In this document: piece after piece, positions 51,759 through 59,767 of the stretch | How positions within the stretch are numbered: position 1 is the first letter of the stretch | Layout of the letters: the number at the start of each line of letters is the position of its first letter | Assembly (NCBI RefSeq): GCF_010645075.1 | Contig: NZ_JAADZV010000012.1 | Coordinates: forward strand, 1 to 64,000 | Direction of reading: 5' to 3' | Source: Flavobacterium limi | GTDB lineage: Bacteria; Bacteroidota; Bacteroidia; Flavobacteriales; Flavobacteriaceae | DNA length: 64,000 nt | The notes under the pieces: generated by a model | Database searches by the model: none | The model's input: only the letters and a program-made list of their open reading frames with translations | Told to the model about the DNA's origin: nothing | Position numbers and translations under genes: made by a program

Positions 51759-52667
51759 ATGAAAAAAGACAATTTTGATATAATTATTATTGGAGGAAGT
51801 TACAGTGGTTTATCTGCAGCAATGAGTTTAGGGCGTTCTTTGCGTCAGGTTTTAATTATTGACAGTGGTTTACCCTGTAACAGACAAACACCGCATTCTC
51901 ATAATTTCATAACACTTGATGGAGAAAAGCCAGCTGCTATTTCGGCGAAAGCCAGACTACAATTGGAATTTTATAAAACAGTTCAGTTTTACAATGGATT
52001 AGCTGTAAAAGCCTTGCAAACGGAGAATGGTTTCGAAATTACAACCGAATCAGGTGACCTCTTCACAGCAAGAAAAATTCTGTTTGCTACCGGTGTAAAA
52101 GATTTGCTTCCCGAAATAAAAGGTTTCTCAGATTGCTGGGGAATTTCGGTTTTGCATTGCCCGTATTGTCATGGCTATGAAGTTAAATACGAAAAAACGG
52201 CCATTATTGCCAATGGAGAAATGGGTTATGAATATGCGAAACTGATTTCGAACTGGACAAAAGATTTGAGATTATGTACCAATGGAAAATCAACTCTGAC
52301 TTTGGAACAAACTAAAAGTTTAGAAAAACATGGTATTAGTATTTTAGAACAAGAGATAGAATCTTTAGAACATAATAGCGGTCAGATTAAGCAGATTATC
52401 TTCAAAAATCAGGAAAAAATAGATGTAAAAGCAATTTACGCAAGACCACCTTTCGAGCAGCATTGTCATTTGCCTGAAGCATTAGGCTGTGAACTCAATG
52501 AACAAGGATTGATAAAAGTAGATTTTATGCAAAAGACAACCGTTCCCGGTATTTACGCAAGTGGAGATGCTACTACTCAAATGCGTTCTGTGGCAATTGC
52601 AGTTTCGACAGGATCTTTTGCCGGAGCTGTAATCAATAAAGATCTTATTGAGGAAGATTTTGATTAA
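51759..52667 (+). CDS. FAD/NAD(P)-dependent thioredoxin-reductase-like protein
   Basis: This 302-residue flavoprotein has the FAD-binding start FDIIIIGGSYSGLSAAMSLGR, the redox-active pair C134-PY-C137 in HCPYCHGYE, and the C-terminal FAD motif GIYASGDATTQMRSVAIAVSTG. The NADPH-binding GxGxxA region is weak (IIANGEMGYEYAK), so the electron donor is uncertain. This HCPYCHGYE type is a thioredoxin-reductase-like family that often lacks a known partner. Co-transcription with merC suggests a redox role in metal or thiol handling. Confidence 0.88.
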   Translation: MKKDNFDIIIIGGSYSGLSAAMSLGRSLRQVLIIDSGLPCNRQTPHSHNFITLDGEKPAAISAKARLQLEFYKTVQFYNGLAVKALQTENGFEITTESGDLFTARKILFATGVKDLLPEIKGFSDCWGISVLHCPYCHGYEVKYEKTAIIANGEMGYEYAKLISNWTKDLRLCTNGKSTLTLEQTKSLEKHGISILEQEIESLEHNSGQIKQIIFKNQEKIDVKAIYARPPFEQHCHLPEALGCELNEQGLIKVDFMQKTTVPGIYASGDATTQMRSVAIAVSTGSFAGAVINKDLIEEDFD

Positions 52668-52753
52668 GGTAGTTAAAAGAACTTCCAACAGTATTAAAAC
52701 GAATTTATAACACATTAAATCTATTGAGTTTGAAAAATTGAGTTTTAAAGTAA

Positions 52754-52782
52754 TTGTTTGTCAAATTTAATTTTTAGATTTG
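52754..52782 (+). promoter_or_regulatory. TonB receptor promoter (TTG-18-TAGATTTG)
   Basis: The -33 TTG is at 52754-52756 and the -7 TAGATTTG at 52775-52782. The -7 lies across the upstream TTG start (52780) used by the longest open frame, so translation starts at the ATG at 52804. Confidence 0.7.
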
Positions 52783-52788
52783 TCTAAA
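52773..52788. promoter_or_regulatory. Palindrome TTTAGATTTGTCTAAA over the TonB receptor -7
   Basis: The 6-bp arms TTTAGA/TCTAAA have the -7 element in between. The similar site upstream of mntH (50887-50904) suggests one regulator for both. Confidence 0.6.
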
Positions 52789-52803
52789 TTTAATTTTACA
52801 ATA

Positions 52804-55008
52804 ATGAAATATTTATTTTCGATATTATTTTTAATTTCGGCAAAAGCCACCTTTTCACAAACGATTTCCGGAAAAGTCACTTCTGATGCCTTGGAAACAA
52901 AACAAATTGTGATTAAACTTTTAAATACAAATATTAAAACCGAAGCTGATAGTTTAGGATTTTACAAGCTGGAAAATATTATGGAGGGGAACTATAAAAT
53001 TCAGGTAACTTCGACTGGATTGAAAACGATAAACCAAAAAATTGCTGTTAATAATGAAGATATACATCTTGATTTTGAATTAAAAGAAGATAACAATGAA
53101 TTAAACGAAGTAGTAGTTTCCGGAACTTTAAAAGCAGTAAAACGTTTAGAAAGTGCCGTCCCTGTTGAAGTTTATTCACCGGTTTTCTTCAAGAAAAACC
53201 CAACACCCAGTATTTATGATGCACTTCAAAACATCAACGGCGTGCGTCCACAACTCAATTGCGGGGTTTGTAATACAGGCGATATTCACATTAACGGGCT
53301 TGAAGGCCCGTATACTTTGGTGATGATAGACGGAATGCCAATTGTCAGCAGCCTTTCGACAGTTTACGGTCTGAGCGGAATTCCGAATTCTTTGGTAGAA
53401 CGAATTGAAATTGTAAAAGGCCCGGCTTCATCGCTTTATGGAAGTGAAGCAGTTGGCGGTCTGATCAATATCATTACCAAAAATCCAACTAATGCTCCGG
53501 TTTTTTCAGCCGATTATTTTGCAACTTCTTATTTTGAAAGCAATCTCGATTTAGGAACTAAATTCAATTTGGGCAAAAAAGCTACATCAATCATAGGTTT
53601 AAATTATTTCAACTATGATCAGGTGATAGATAAAGATCATGATAATTTTACTGATGTAACGCTTTCAGAGAGGATTTCGCTTTTTAATAAATGGAGTTTT
53701 GCCAGAAATAATAATCGACTTTTTACGGTTGCTGTGCGCGGAATGTATGAAGACCGCTGGGGCGGAGATACTCGTTGGGAAAAGCAATTCCGGGGAGGTG
53801 ACGAAATTTATGGAGAAAGTATTTATACCAAAAGAGCCGAACTGATTGGGAGTTACCAATTGCCTTTTGAAGAAAAACTGATGCTTTCGTTCTCAGGAAA
53901 TGTCCATTATCAGGACAGCCGGTACGGCACAACCTCATATATCGCCAATCAGAAAATTGGTTTTTTGCAATTGACCTGGGATAAAAAAAATGGGCAACAT
54001 GATTTATTGGGAGGCATAGCAGGCCGATATACGTATTACGACGATAACACACCTGCCACCGGAGAACCTGAAAATACCTGGCTTCCGGGAGTTTTTGTTC
54101 AGGACGAAATTACCTTTTCACCGAAAAGTCAGGTTTTGCTGGGAATGCGGTATGATTACAACTCGATTCACGGTTCTATTTTCACGCCGAGATTTGCATA
54201 CCGGTTTAAAGCGAATGAAAACACGATTTTCAGATTAAATGCCGGAACCGGTTTTAGAGTTGTGAATCTTTTTACCGAAGATCATGCGGCTCTTTCAGGG
54301 TCACGGGATGTAGTGATTGAAAGTGATTTAAAACCAGAGAAATCGGTAAACGTGAATTTGAATTATATTCAGAAAATCAATTTCGGAAACGGGACTTTTA
54401 TGGGAATTGAAACAACTGCTTTTTACACGAGATTTAGCAACAAAATTATTTCGGATTATGAAAGTGACCCAAATAAGATTCTTTACAACAATATCGACGG
54501 CTACGCGATAAGTCAGGGAATCAGCACGAATGTTGATTTAAATTTTCCTTCGGGGTTGAAATTTATTCTGGGTGCAACGCTTCTTGATAATAAAAATGTC
54601 GAAAACGGCATTTCGCAAAGACCTTTTCTAACCGAGAATTTCACCGGAACCTGGAGTGTTTCCTATAAAATCCAACCTTGGAATCTGTCTTTAGACTATA
54701 CCGGAAATTTATACAGTCCGATGAAACTGCCTTTGTTAAGTGAAACAGATCCAAGAAGTCCGGAATCGCCTTGGTACAGCATTCAGAATATTCAGTTTAC
54801 GTATTCGGGATGGAAGAATTTTGAGATTTATGGCGGAATCAAGAACCTGCTTAATTTTACGCCAATGCAAAATAATCCATTCCTGATTTCAGGAGCTGAT
54901 GATCCTTTTGATAAAAACCCCGATGGACTGTCGTTTGATACGACTTATGTGTATGGTCAAAATCAGACCATTCGAGGGTTTTGGGGATTGCGATATACGT
55001 TTAGATAA
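52804..55008 (+). CDS. TonB-dependent outer-membrane receptor with CxxC in the plug
   Basis: This 734-residue protein has a signal peptide (LFSILFLISAKATFSQ). A carboxypeptidase-like regulatory domain follows (TISGKVTSDALETKQIVI to ..DFELKE). The plug has LESAVPVEVYS, then the pair C-GV-C in LNCGVCNTGDIHINGLEGPY, IDGMPIVSSLSTVYGLSGI and IVKGPASSLYGSEAVGGLI. The beta-barrel ends with a TYRF-type aromatic terminus (..LRYTFR). It imports a substrate that is probably metal-related. Neighbours are a Fur-type regulator, MerC, a flavoprotein and a thioredoxin-like protein. Confidence 0.93.
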   Translation: MKYLFSILFLISAKATFSQTISGKVTSDALETKQIVIKLLNTNIKTEADSLGFYKLENIMEGNYKIQVTSTGLKTINQKIAVNNEDIHLDFELKEDNNELNEVVVSGTLKAVKRLESAVPVEVYSPVFFKKNPTPSIYDALQNINGVRPQLNCGVCNTGDIHINGLEGPYTLVMIDGMPIVSSLSTVYGLSGIPNSLVERIEIVKGPASSLYGSEAVGGLINIITKNPTNAPVFSADYFATSYFESNLDLGTKFNLGKKATSIIGLNYFNYDQVIDKDHDNFTDVTLSERISLFNKWSFARNNNRLFTVAVRGMYEDRWGGDTRWEKQFRGGDEIYGESIYTKRAELIGSYQLPFEEKLMLSFSGNVHYQDSRYGTTSYIANQKIGFLQLTWDKKNGQHDLLGGIAGRYTYYDDNTPATGEPENTWLPGVFVQDEITFSPKSQVLLGMRYDYNSIHGSIFTPRFAYRFKANENTIFRLNAGTGFRVVNLFTEDHAALSGSRDVVIESDLKPEKSVNVNLNYIQKINFGNGTFMGIETTAFYTRFSNKIISDYESDPNKILYNNIDGYAISQGISTNVDLNFPSGLKFILGATLLDNKNVENGISQRPFLTENFTGTWSVSYKIQPWNLSLDYTGNLYSPMKLPLLSETDPRSPESPWYSIQNIQFTYSGWKNFEIYGGIKNLLNFTPMQNNPFLISGADDPFDKNPDGLSFDTTYVYGQNQTIRGFWGLRYTFR

Positions 55009-55039
55009 TTTACATTTTTGGAATCTGTACAAAGAAAAT

Positions 55040-55504
55040 ATGAAAAAGCTATTTCTGTTTATTGTTTTCTTCGGAATTACTTCATCCGGATTTTGCCAGT
55101 CGGGAAGTCGTTCATTTGAAGCAATTGATAGTTTGCAGCAGATTCAGAAGCGAAGAATCATCGTTTTCATTCATACCGACTGGTGCCAGTTTTGCCAAAG
55201 AATGAAAAGCACAACTTTTAAAAATCAGGAAATTATCGAAAGACTAAACTCAAACTTCTATTTTATTGATTTTAATGCCGAAGAAAAACGGGATATCACA
55301 TTCCACAATCAAACCTTTAAATACAAACCAGCCGGAAACAATGTTGGTGTTCATGAACTGGCTTTACAATTAGGTACTATGAGCAATCAAATTACTTATC
55401 CGGTTTTATGTGTTTTGAATGAGAAGAATGAAATTATCTTTCAATATTCGAATTATTTGAGCCCGAAGGATTTTAAAATGCTTTTGGAAAAACTCAAAGG
55501 ATAA
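55040..55504 (+). CDS. Periplasmic thioredoxin-fold protein
   Basis: This 154-residue protein has a signal peptide (LFLFIVFFGITSSGFCQ). A thioredoxin-like part has the active pair C49-QF-C52 in HTDWCQFCQRMKSTTF, then FYFIDFNAEEK and the cis-Pro region ITYPVLCVLNEK. The start was set at 55040; a longer upstream frame overlaps the TonB receptor gene. It begins 32 nt after the receptor gene, so it belongs to the same locus. It could reduce the Cys pair in the receptor plug. Confidence 0.85.
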   Translation: MKKLFLFIVFFGITSSGFCQSGSRSFEAIDSLQQIQKRRIIVFIHTDWCQFCQRMKSTTFKNQEIIERLNSNFYFIDFNAEEKRDITFHNQTFKYKPAGNNVGVHELALQLGTMSNQITYPVLCVLNEKNEIIFQYSNYLSPKDFKMLLEKLKG

Positions 55505-55521
55505 ATTCCTTATTTTTGAGA

Positions 55522-56685
55522 ATGAATTCCTCACAGATCCAACATTTCGATTATATTTTTACCGGAACAGGTTTATCTGCCTTGATGACTATTTACAAAA
55601 TGATTCAATCCGGAAAATTCACTGACAAATCGGTTTTATTATTGGATGAAAATGCAAAGAAAACTAATGATCGAACCTGGTGTTTTTGGTCTGAAAATCA
55701 AACTTTATGGGATTCTGTTATTTCTAAAAAATGGGATTCGGCATTATTTGCTAATGAAGATTTCAGACGTAATCTAGACTTAAAGCCTTATCAATACAAT
55801 CAAATTCGGGGATTAGATTTCTACAACTTTGTTTTGGATGAAATTTCGAAACATTCCAAAATTACTTTTCTAAACGAAAAAGTAACCGATATTAATGAAC
55901 TCGAAACACATGTTTTTGTCGGAACCGAAGAGAACAGATATACTTGTGATTACTTATTCAATAGTATTTACTCTAAAAATTTTGTTGAAAACCAAACCGA
56001 ATATCCTGTTTTACAGCAGCATTTTGTGGGATGGTTTGTAAAAACTGAAAAGGATGTTTTCAATCCGGAACAGGCAACTTTCATGGATTTTTCTGTTGAG
56101 CAAAAGGAGAATACGCGTTTCATGTATGTTTTGCCAGCCTCAAAAACAGAAGCTTTGGTAGAATATACTTTGTTTTCGGAAAAATTGCTTGCGAAAGAAG
56201 AATATGAAAACGAAATTCAGCTTTATCTTAAAAAACTTGGAGCAGAACAATTTGAAATTCTGGAAAAAGAACAGGGAAGTATACCGATGACTTGTTTTCC
56301 TTTCTGGAAAAGAAATACAAAACGCGTTCTAAACATTGGAACTGCCGGCGGATGGACAAAGGCGAGTACAGGTTATACCTTTAAAAATTCGGATAAGAAA
56401 TCTTCTGCTTTGGTGGATTTTCTTCAGATTGGGAGCTCATCAACAGATATGAAATCATTTCATAAAAAAAACCGGTTTTGGTATTACGATTTATTGCTTT
56501 TGGATATTCTCCATCGCAGCAATGAATTAGGAAGCATGATTTTTTCCTCTCTATTCAAAAAAGGAAATCCAGCTTTGATATTTAAATTTCTGGATGAAGA
56601 AACTAATTTGACGGAAGATTTAAAAGTAATTTGGAAGTGTCCTAAAGTACCATTTATAAAGGCTTTATTTAGATTTTTGTTTTAA
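55522..56685 (+). CDS. crtY: Lycopene beta-cyclase-like protein
   Basis: This 387-residue flavoprotein-like enzyme has the N-terminal Rossmann start FDYIFTGTGLSALMTIYKMI and the lycopene-cyclase mark DENAKKTNDRTWCFW. RTKR-like and IGTAGGWTKASTGYTF segments follow, as in the CrtY family. The expected reaction is cyclisation of lycopene to beta-carotene. It is not next to other crt genes in the window. The ATG at 55522 was chosen; TATTTTTG just before it (55511-55518) is close to a promoter match but too near for a normal leader. Confidence 0.85.
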   Translation: MNSSQIQHFDYIFTGTGLSALMTIYKMIQSGKFTDKSVLLLDENAKKTNDRTWCFWSENQTLWDSVISKKWDSALFANEDFRRNLDLKPYQYNQIRGLDFYNFVLDEISKHSKITFLNEKVTDINELETHVFVGTEENRYTCDYLFNSIYSKNFVENQTEYPVLQQHFVGWFVKTEKDVFNPEQATFMDFSVEQKENTRFMYVLPASKTEALVEYTLFSEKLLAKEEYENEIQLYLKKLGAEQFEILEKEQGSIPMTCFPFWKRNTKRVLNIGTAGGWTKASTGYTFKNSDKKSSALVDFLQIGSSSTDMKSFHKKNRFWYYDLLLLDILHRSNELGSMIFSSLFKKGNPALIFKFLDEETNLTEDLKVIWKCPKVPFIKALFRFLF

Positions 56686-56791
56686 AAACAATTTTGACTT
56701 TCAACCTTATGACTTTCAATCTTTCGACTTTAATCAATCGAACTATAACAAAACTTTATACTTCAAATTAAGTAGTTGCCGCTAAACTTTG

Positions 56792-56799
56792 TAACTTTG
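56792..56799 (+). promoter_or_regulatory. -7 element TAACTTTG before the bacilliredoxin gene
   Basis: Exact TAnnTTTG match, 32 nt upstream of the ATG at 56832. Confidence 0.55.
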
Positions 56800-56831
56800 C
56801 ATTTCAAAAGTAAAATTTAAAAATAAAAAAT

Positions 56832-57242
56832 ATGTATCCACAAGAAATGGTAAAACCAATGGAGGCTGAATTAACAGCTGCCGGTTTTCAAGATTTACAT
56901 AGTGCTGAGGCTGTTGAGAATGCTATCAAAGCTGAAGGTACCACATTAGTAGTTGTAAACTCTGTTTGCGGTTGTGCTGCAAGAAATGCGCGTCCGGGAG
57001 CAAAAATGAGTTTACAGGGAGCAAAAAAACCGGATCATTTAATCACTGTTTTTGCAGGTGTTGACAAAGAAGCTGTTGATGCTGCAAGGCAACACATGTT
57101 CCCTTTTCCTCCATCATCGCCATCTATGGCCTTGTTCAAAAACGGAGAATTGGTTCACATGTTAGAGCGTCACCACATCGAAGGTCGTCCTGCTGAAATG
57201 ATTGCTGAGAATTTGCAGGATGCTTTTAATGAGTTTTGTTAA
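56832..57242 (+). CDS. BrxA/BrxB family bacilliredoxin
   Basis: This 136-residue thioredoxin-fold protein has the CGC active motif at C46-G-C48 (NSVCGCAARNARPGAKMSL), the mark of this DUF1094/YphP group. It continues with HMFPFPPSSPSMALFKNGELVHMLERHHIEGR, as in the family. Bacilliredoxins remove bacillithiol from proteins in Firmicutes; homologues occur in Bacteroidota. A terminator follows. Confidence 0.93.
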   Translation: MYPQEMVKPMEAELTAAGFQDLHSAEAVENAIKAEGTTLVVVNSVCGCAARNARPGAKMSLQGAKKPDHLITVFAGVDKEAVDAARQHMFPFPPSSPSMALFKNGELVHMLERHHIEGRPAEMIAENLQDAFNEFC

Positions 57243-57267
57243 TTTTTTAAGCTGCTAGGTATAAATG

Positions 57268-57296
57268 AGACTGTCTGTTTTTAGGCAGTCTTTTTT
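57268..57296 (+). terminator. Intrinsic terminator after the bacilliredoxin gene
   Basis: AGACTGTCT (57268-57276) pairs with AGGCAGTCT (57283-57291) with one G-T pair. A T-run follows. Confidence 0.85.
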
Positions 57297-57301
57297 ATTT
57301 G

Positions 57302-57375
57302 AAGCTAATCCGGCTGTCCACTATATCTTTTGTGCCGAACCCCGGCACAAAAGGATGCCGTTTCCATCCGGGCTA
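57302..57375 (-). ncRNA. Structured intergenic element (candidate Flavo-1-like RNA or dispersed repeat)
   Basis: On the minus strand it reads AGCCCGG..GGATG-loop-CATCC, then an 11-bp perfect hairpin CTTTTGTGCCG/CGGCACAAAAG (plus-strand arms 57327-57337 and 57343-57353), then CCGGATTAGC. The outer AGC-CCGG and CCGG-GCT ends can pair. The same layout is one I recall as widespread between genes in Flavobacterium. It may be the Flavo-1 RNA family, which I cannot confirm. Confidence 0.45.
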
Positions 57376-57385
57376 AAAAAATCAA

Positions 57386-57455
57386 AACACTAAGAACTTT
57401 AAGTTTTCAGCAATTTTAAAAGCTTAGAAACTCAGAAGCTTTGTCACTTAGAACC
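57386..57455. repeat. CTTAG/CTCAG-rich dispersed repeat
   Basis: Repeated CACTAAGAACTTTAAG, CTTAGAAACTCAGAAGCTTTG and CACTTAGAACC words follow one another upstream of the TrhO gene. They share the style of the repeats at 47137-47172 and 48928-48960. Confidence 0.5.
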
Positions 57456-57463
57456 TTTTTTCT

Positions 57464-57471
57464 TAACTTTG
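57464..57471 (+). promoter_or_regulatory. -7 element TAACTTTG before the TrhO gene
   Basis: Exact TAnnTTTG match, 39 nt upstream of the ATG at 57511. Confidence 0.55.
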
Positions 57472-57510
57472 CGCCTTCAAAATAATTTCTCAACTTAAAC
57501 TGTTTATAGC

Positions 57511-58869
57511 ATGCAACTGTACAACACCTTAAGCGCAGAAGAAAGAGCCATCATGATTGATGATGCCGGTAAACAACGACTAACGTTGTCTTTTTATGCG
57601 TATGCCAAAATTCAAGATCCCAAAAAATTTCGCGATGATTTATTTGTAGCCTGGAATAAGCTAGATGCTTTAGGCCGGATTTACGTTGCCACCGAAGGAA
57701 TAAATGCTCAAATGAGTATTCCCGAAGAAAATTTGGAAGCTTTTAGAGCAACTCTTGAAGTTTACGATTTTATGAAAGGCATACGTTTAAACGAAGCAGT
57801 AGAACACGATGATCATTCGTTTTTAAAACTGACCATTAAAGTTCGTGATAAAATCGTTGCAGACGGACTTAACGACGAGACTTTTGATGTAACTAATATT
57901 GGCGTTCACTTAAAAGCCGCAGCATTCAACGAAATCCTTGATGATCCAAATACAATCGTAGTCGATTTTAGAAACCACTACGAAAGTGAAGTTGGGCATT
58001 TTAAAGGTGCCATTACTCCCGATGTTGAAACTTTCAGGGAAAGTTTACCCATAATCAACGAACAGCTTAAAGATCACAAAGACGATAAGAACCTTGTGAT
58101 GTATTGTACAGGCGGAATTCGCTGTGAAAAAGCTAGTGCGTACTTCAAACATCAGGGTTTTAAAAATGTTTACCAGTTAGAAGGAGGAATTATCAATTAT
58201 GCAAAACAACTTAAAGAAGAAGGTTTAGAAAGCAAGTTTATTGGTAAAAACTTTGTATTTGATAATCGTCTGGGGGAAAGAATTACAGATGATATTATTT
58301 CGCAATGCCATCAGTGCGGTAAACCATGTGACAATCACACCAATTGTGAAAACGACGGATGCCATTTATTGTTCATTCAGTGTGATGAATGTAAATCGGC
58401 TATGCAAAACTGTTGTTCTTCAGAGTGTATGGAAGTGGTAAATATGCCTTTGGTGGATCAGGTAAGATTGAGAGCCGGTAAACAAGTAGGAAATAAAGTC
58501 TTCAGAAAAGGAAAATCAGATAATCTGAAATTCAAACATTCAGGTGAACTTACTGATACTGCTTTGGCGGCTGCACAAAAGTCTGCTGATATTCGTCAGA
58601 AAGTAAAAATCAAAAAAGTATTGCTTGGAAAAGCAGAACACTATTATGTTAAAGCGAAAGTTGGACAATTTACGGTTGAAAATAACGAATTGAGCGCAGG
58701 AGATAAAATCTTAATTTCCGGACCCACAACAGGGGAACAGGAATTGGTTTTAGAAAAATTAATTGTAAACGGAACTGAAACTTCATCTGCTAAAATAGGG
58801 GATAAAGTTACTTTTGAAGTTCCGTTCAGGATCAGGTTGTCAGATAAAATATATAAAATTATAAGTTAG
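57511..58869 (+). CDS. trhO: tRNA uridine(34) hydroxylase TrhO with extra C-terminal domain
   Basis: This 452-residue protein has an N-terminal acylphosphatase-like domain (FDD..GRIYVATEGINAQMSIP), a rhodanese domain with catalytic C199 (CTGGIRCEKAS), and a Cys-rich zinc-type region (QCHQCGKPCDNHTNCENDGC). TrhO uses O2 to make 5-hydroxyuridine at tRNA position 34. E. coli YceA has about 350 residues. Here about 85 more (from VKIKKVLLGKAEHYYVKAKV) look like the C-terminal beta-barrel of U32 peptidases (LSAGDKILISGPTTGEQE; ..VPFRIRLSDKIYKI). That link is inferred. Confidence 0.9.
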   Translation: MQLYNTLSAEERAIMIDDAGKQRLTLSFYAYAKIQDPKKFRDDLFVAWNKLDALGRIYVATEGINAQMSIPEENLEAFRATLEVYDFMKGIRLNEAVEHDDHSFLKLTIKVRDKIVADGLNDETFDVTNIGVHLKAAAFNEILDDPNTIVVDFRNHYESEVGHFKGAITPDVETFRESLPIINEQLKDHKDDKNLVMYCTGGIRCEKASAYFKHQGFKNVYQLEGGIINYAKQLKEEGLESKFIGKNFVFDNRLGERITDDIISQCHQCGKPCDNHTNCENDGCHLLFIQCDECKSAMQNCCSSECMEVVNMPLVDQVRLRAGKQVGNKVFRKGKSDNLKFKHSGELTDTALAAAQKSADIRQKVKIKKVLLGKAEHYYVKAKVGQFTVENNELSAGDKILISGPTTGEQELVLEKLIVNGTETSSAKIGDKVTFEVPFRIRLSDKIYKIIS

Positions 58870-58931
58870 TTCTATTTAGCCTGTTATTAATTTCAATTAT
58901 TTAAAAATAACAAATTCATTTTAGAAAATAA

Positions 58932-58968
58932 ATAAGCCCTGTTTTGGTAATACAAATACAGGGCTTAT
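58932..58968. terminator. Bidirectional terminator between trhO and the lipoprotein gene
   Basis: ATAAGCCCTGT (58932-58942) pairs with ACAGGGCTTAT (58958-58968) over 11 bp. T-rich sequence follows on both strands. Confidence 0.85.
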
Positions 58969-58981
58969 CTTTTTAAAAATA

Positions 58982-59734
58982 TTAATCTTCTGAAATATCC
59001 AGTTCATCAAAATCTTTAATTTCAGATAATAAGGTCAATTTGGTTTTTTTGATTTTCGTTAGAGTCTTTTCAAAAATCTCTTCTCCATCATCAGCATTCT
59101 CATTAGTATTATGATTTACAATCTTTTGCCTCGTTAGATAATTGATACTCACTTGAGTTTCCGTAACCGGACCACGGTTGTGACTTGCGTCGTAACCAAT
59201 AAGTGCAAAACCGTTGTTTTGGTACCTGAATGTGTAGGACCAGTATCCATATCTTCCATGGCCATAATTTACAAACAACTTTCCTTTGCTTACTTCGACT
59301 GATAATTCAGGAGCATAATAGACACCGCCGTCTTCATTTTCAGAAGAAAAGCAATCATAATTTTTTGTAGCCAGCTGATAGTTGCCATTTTCGTTTAAAA
59401 GGACAATGATACCTCTTCGGTTACGATCAAGTTGACCACGATACTCATGTGTGATTATTTTGTTTTTATCTGTTCCCTTGATAATAAGAACGCAATCTTC
59501 TTGATTGTCTTTGTTTAAATCACCAAATATAGTATCAAACATGACATGCCCTTCAGGTAAAAAATCTGTGAAATCTTTTTTTACTTCTGTTTTCGGACTA
59601 TTTTCAATAGTTTCATCAACTTGTGGTAATTCATCAACAACAGATGTTGATTGATTGTCGGTTTTAGGTTTATTGCAGCTCACAATTCCGGTTAGTATCA
59701 AAATTACAACTGTACAAAACAAGGATTTATTCAT
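58982..59734 (-). CDS. Lipoprotein with FG-GAP-like segment, unknown function
   Basis: The 250-residue product has a lipobox signal (FCTVVILILTGIVSC). The mature part contains a calcium-type FGDLNKDNQEDCVLIIKG motif, as in FG-GAP/VCBS proteins, then LFVNYGHGRYGYWSYTFRYQNNGFALIGYDAS, which suggests a beta-rich binding domain. It is the last gene of a three-gene operon with the two ankyrin-repeat genes (gaps 33 and 28 nt). Function not recognised. Confidence 0.7.
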   Translation of the reverse strand: MNKSLFCTVVILILTGIVSCNKPKTDNQSTSVVDELPQVDETIENSPKTEVKKDFTDFLPEGHVMFDTIFGDLNKDNQEDCVLIIKGTDKNKIITHEYRGQLDRNRRGIIVLLNENGNYQLATKNYDCFSSENEDGGVYYAPELSVEVSKGKLFVNYGHGRYGYWSYTFRYQNNGFALIGYDASHNRGPVTETQVSINYLTRQKIVNHNTNENADDGEEIFEKTLTKIKKTKLTLLSEIKDFDELDISED

Positions 59735-59767
59735 AATGATGGTTTTAATTGATGATTGAAAAAATTA

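Noticed and set aside
55511..55518. TATTTTTG as the lycopene cyclase promoter
   Set aside because: It fits the consensus but ends only 3 nt before the ATG, so the transcript would begin inside or at the start codon. A leaderless mRNA is possible but not shown.
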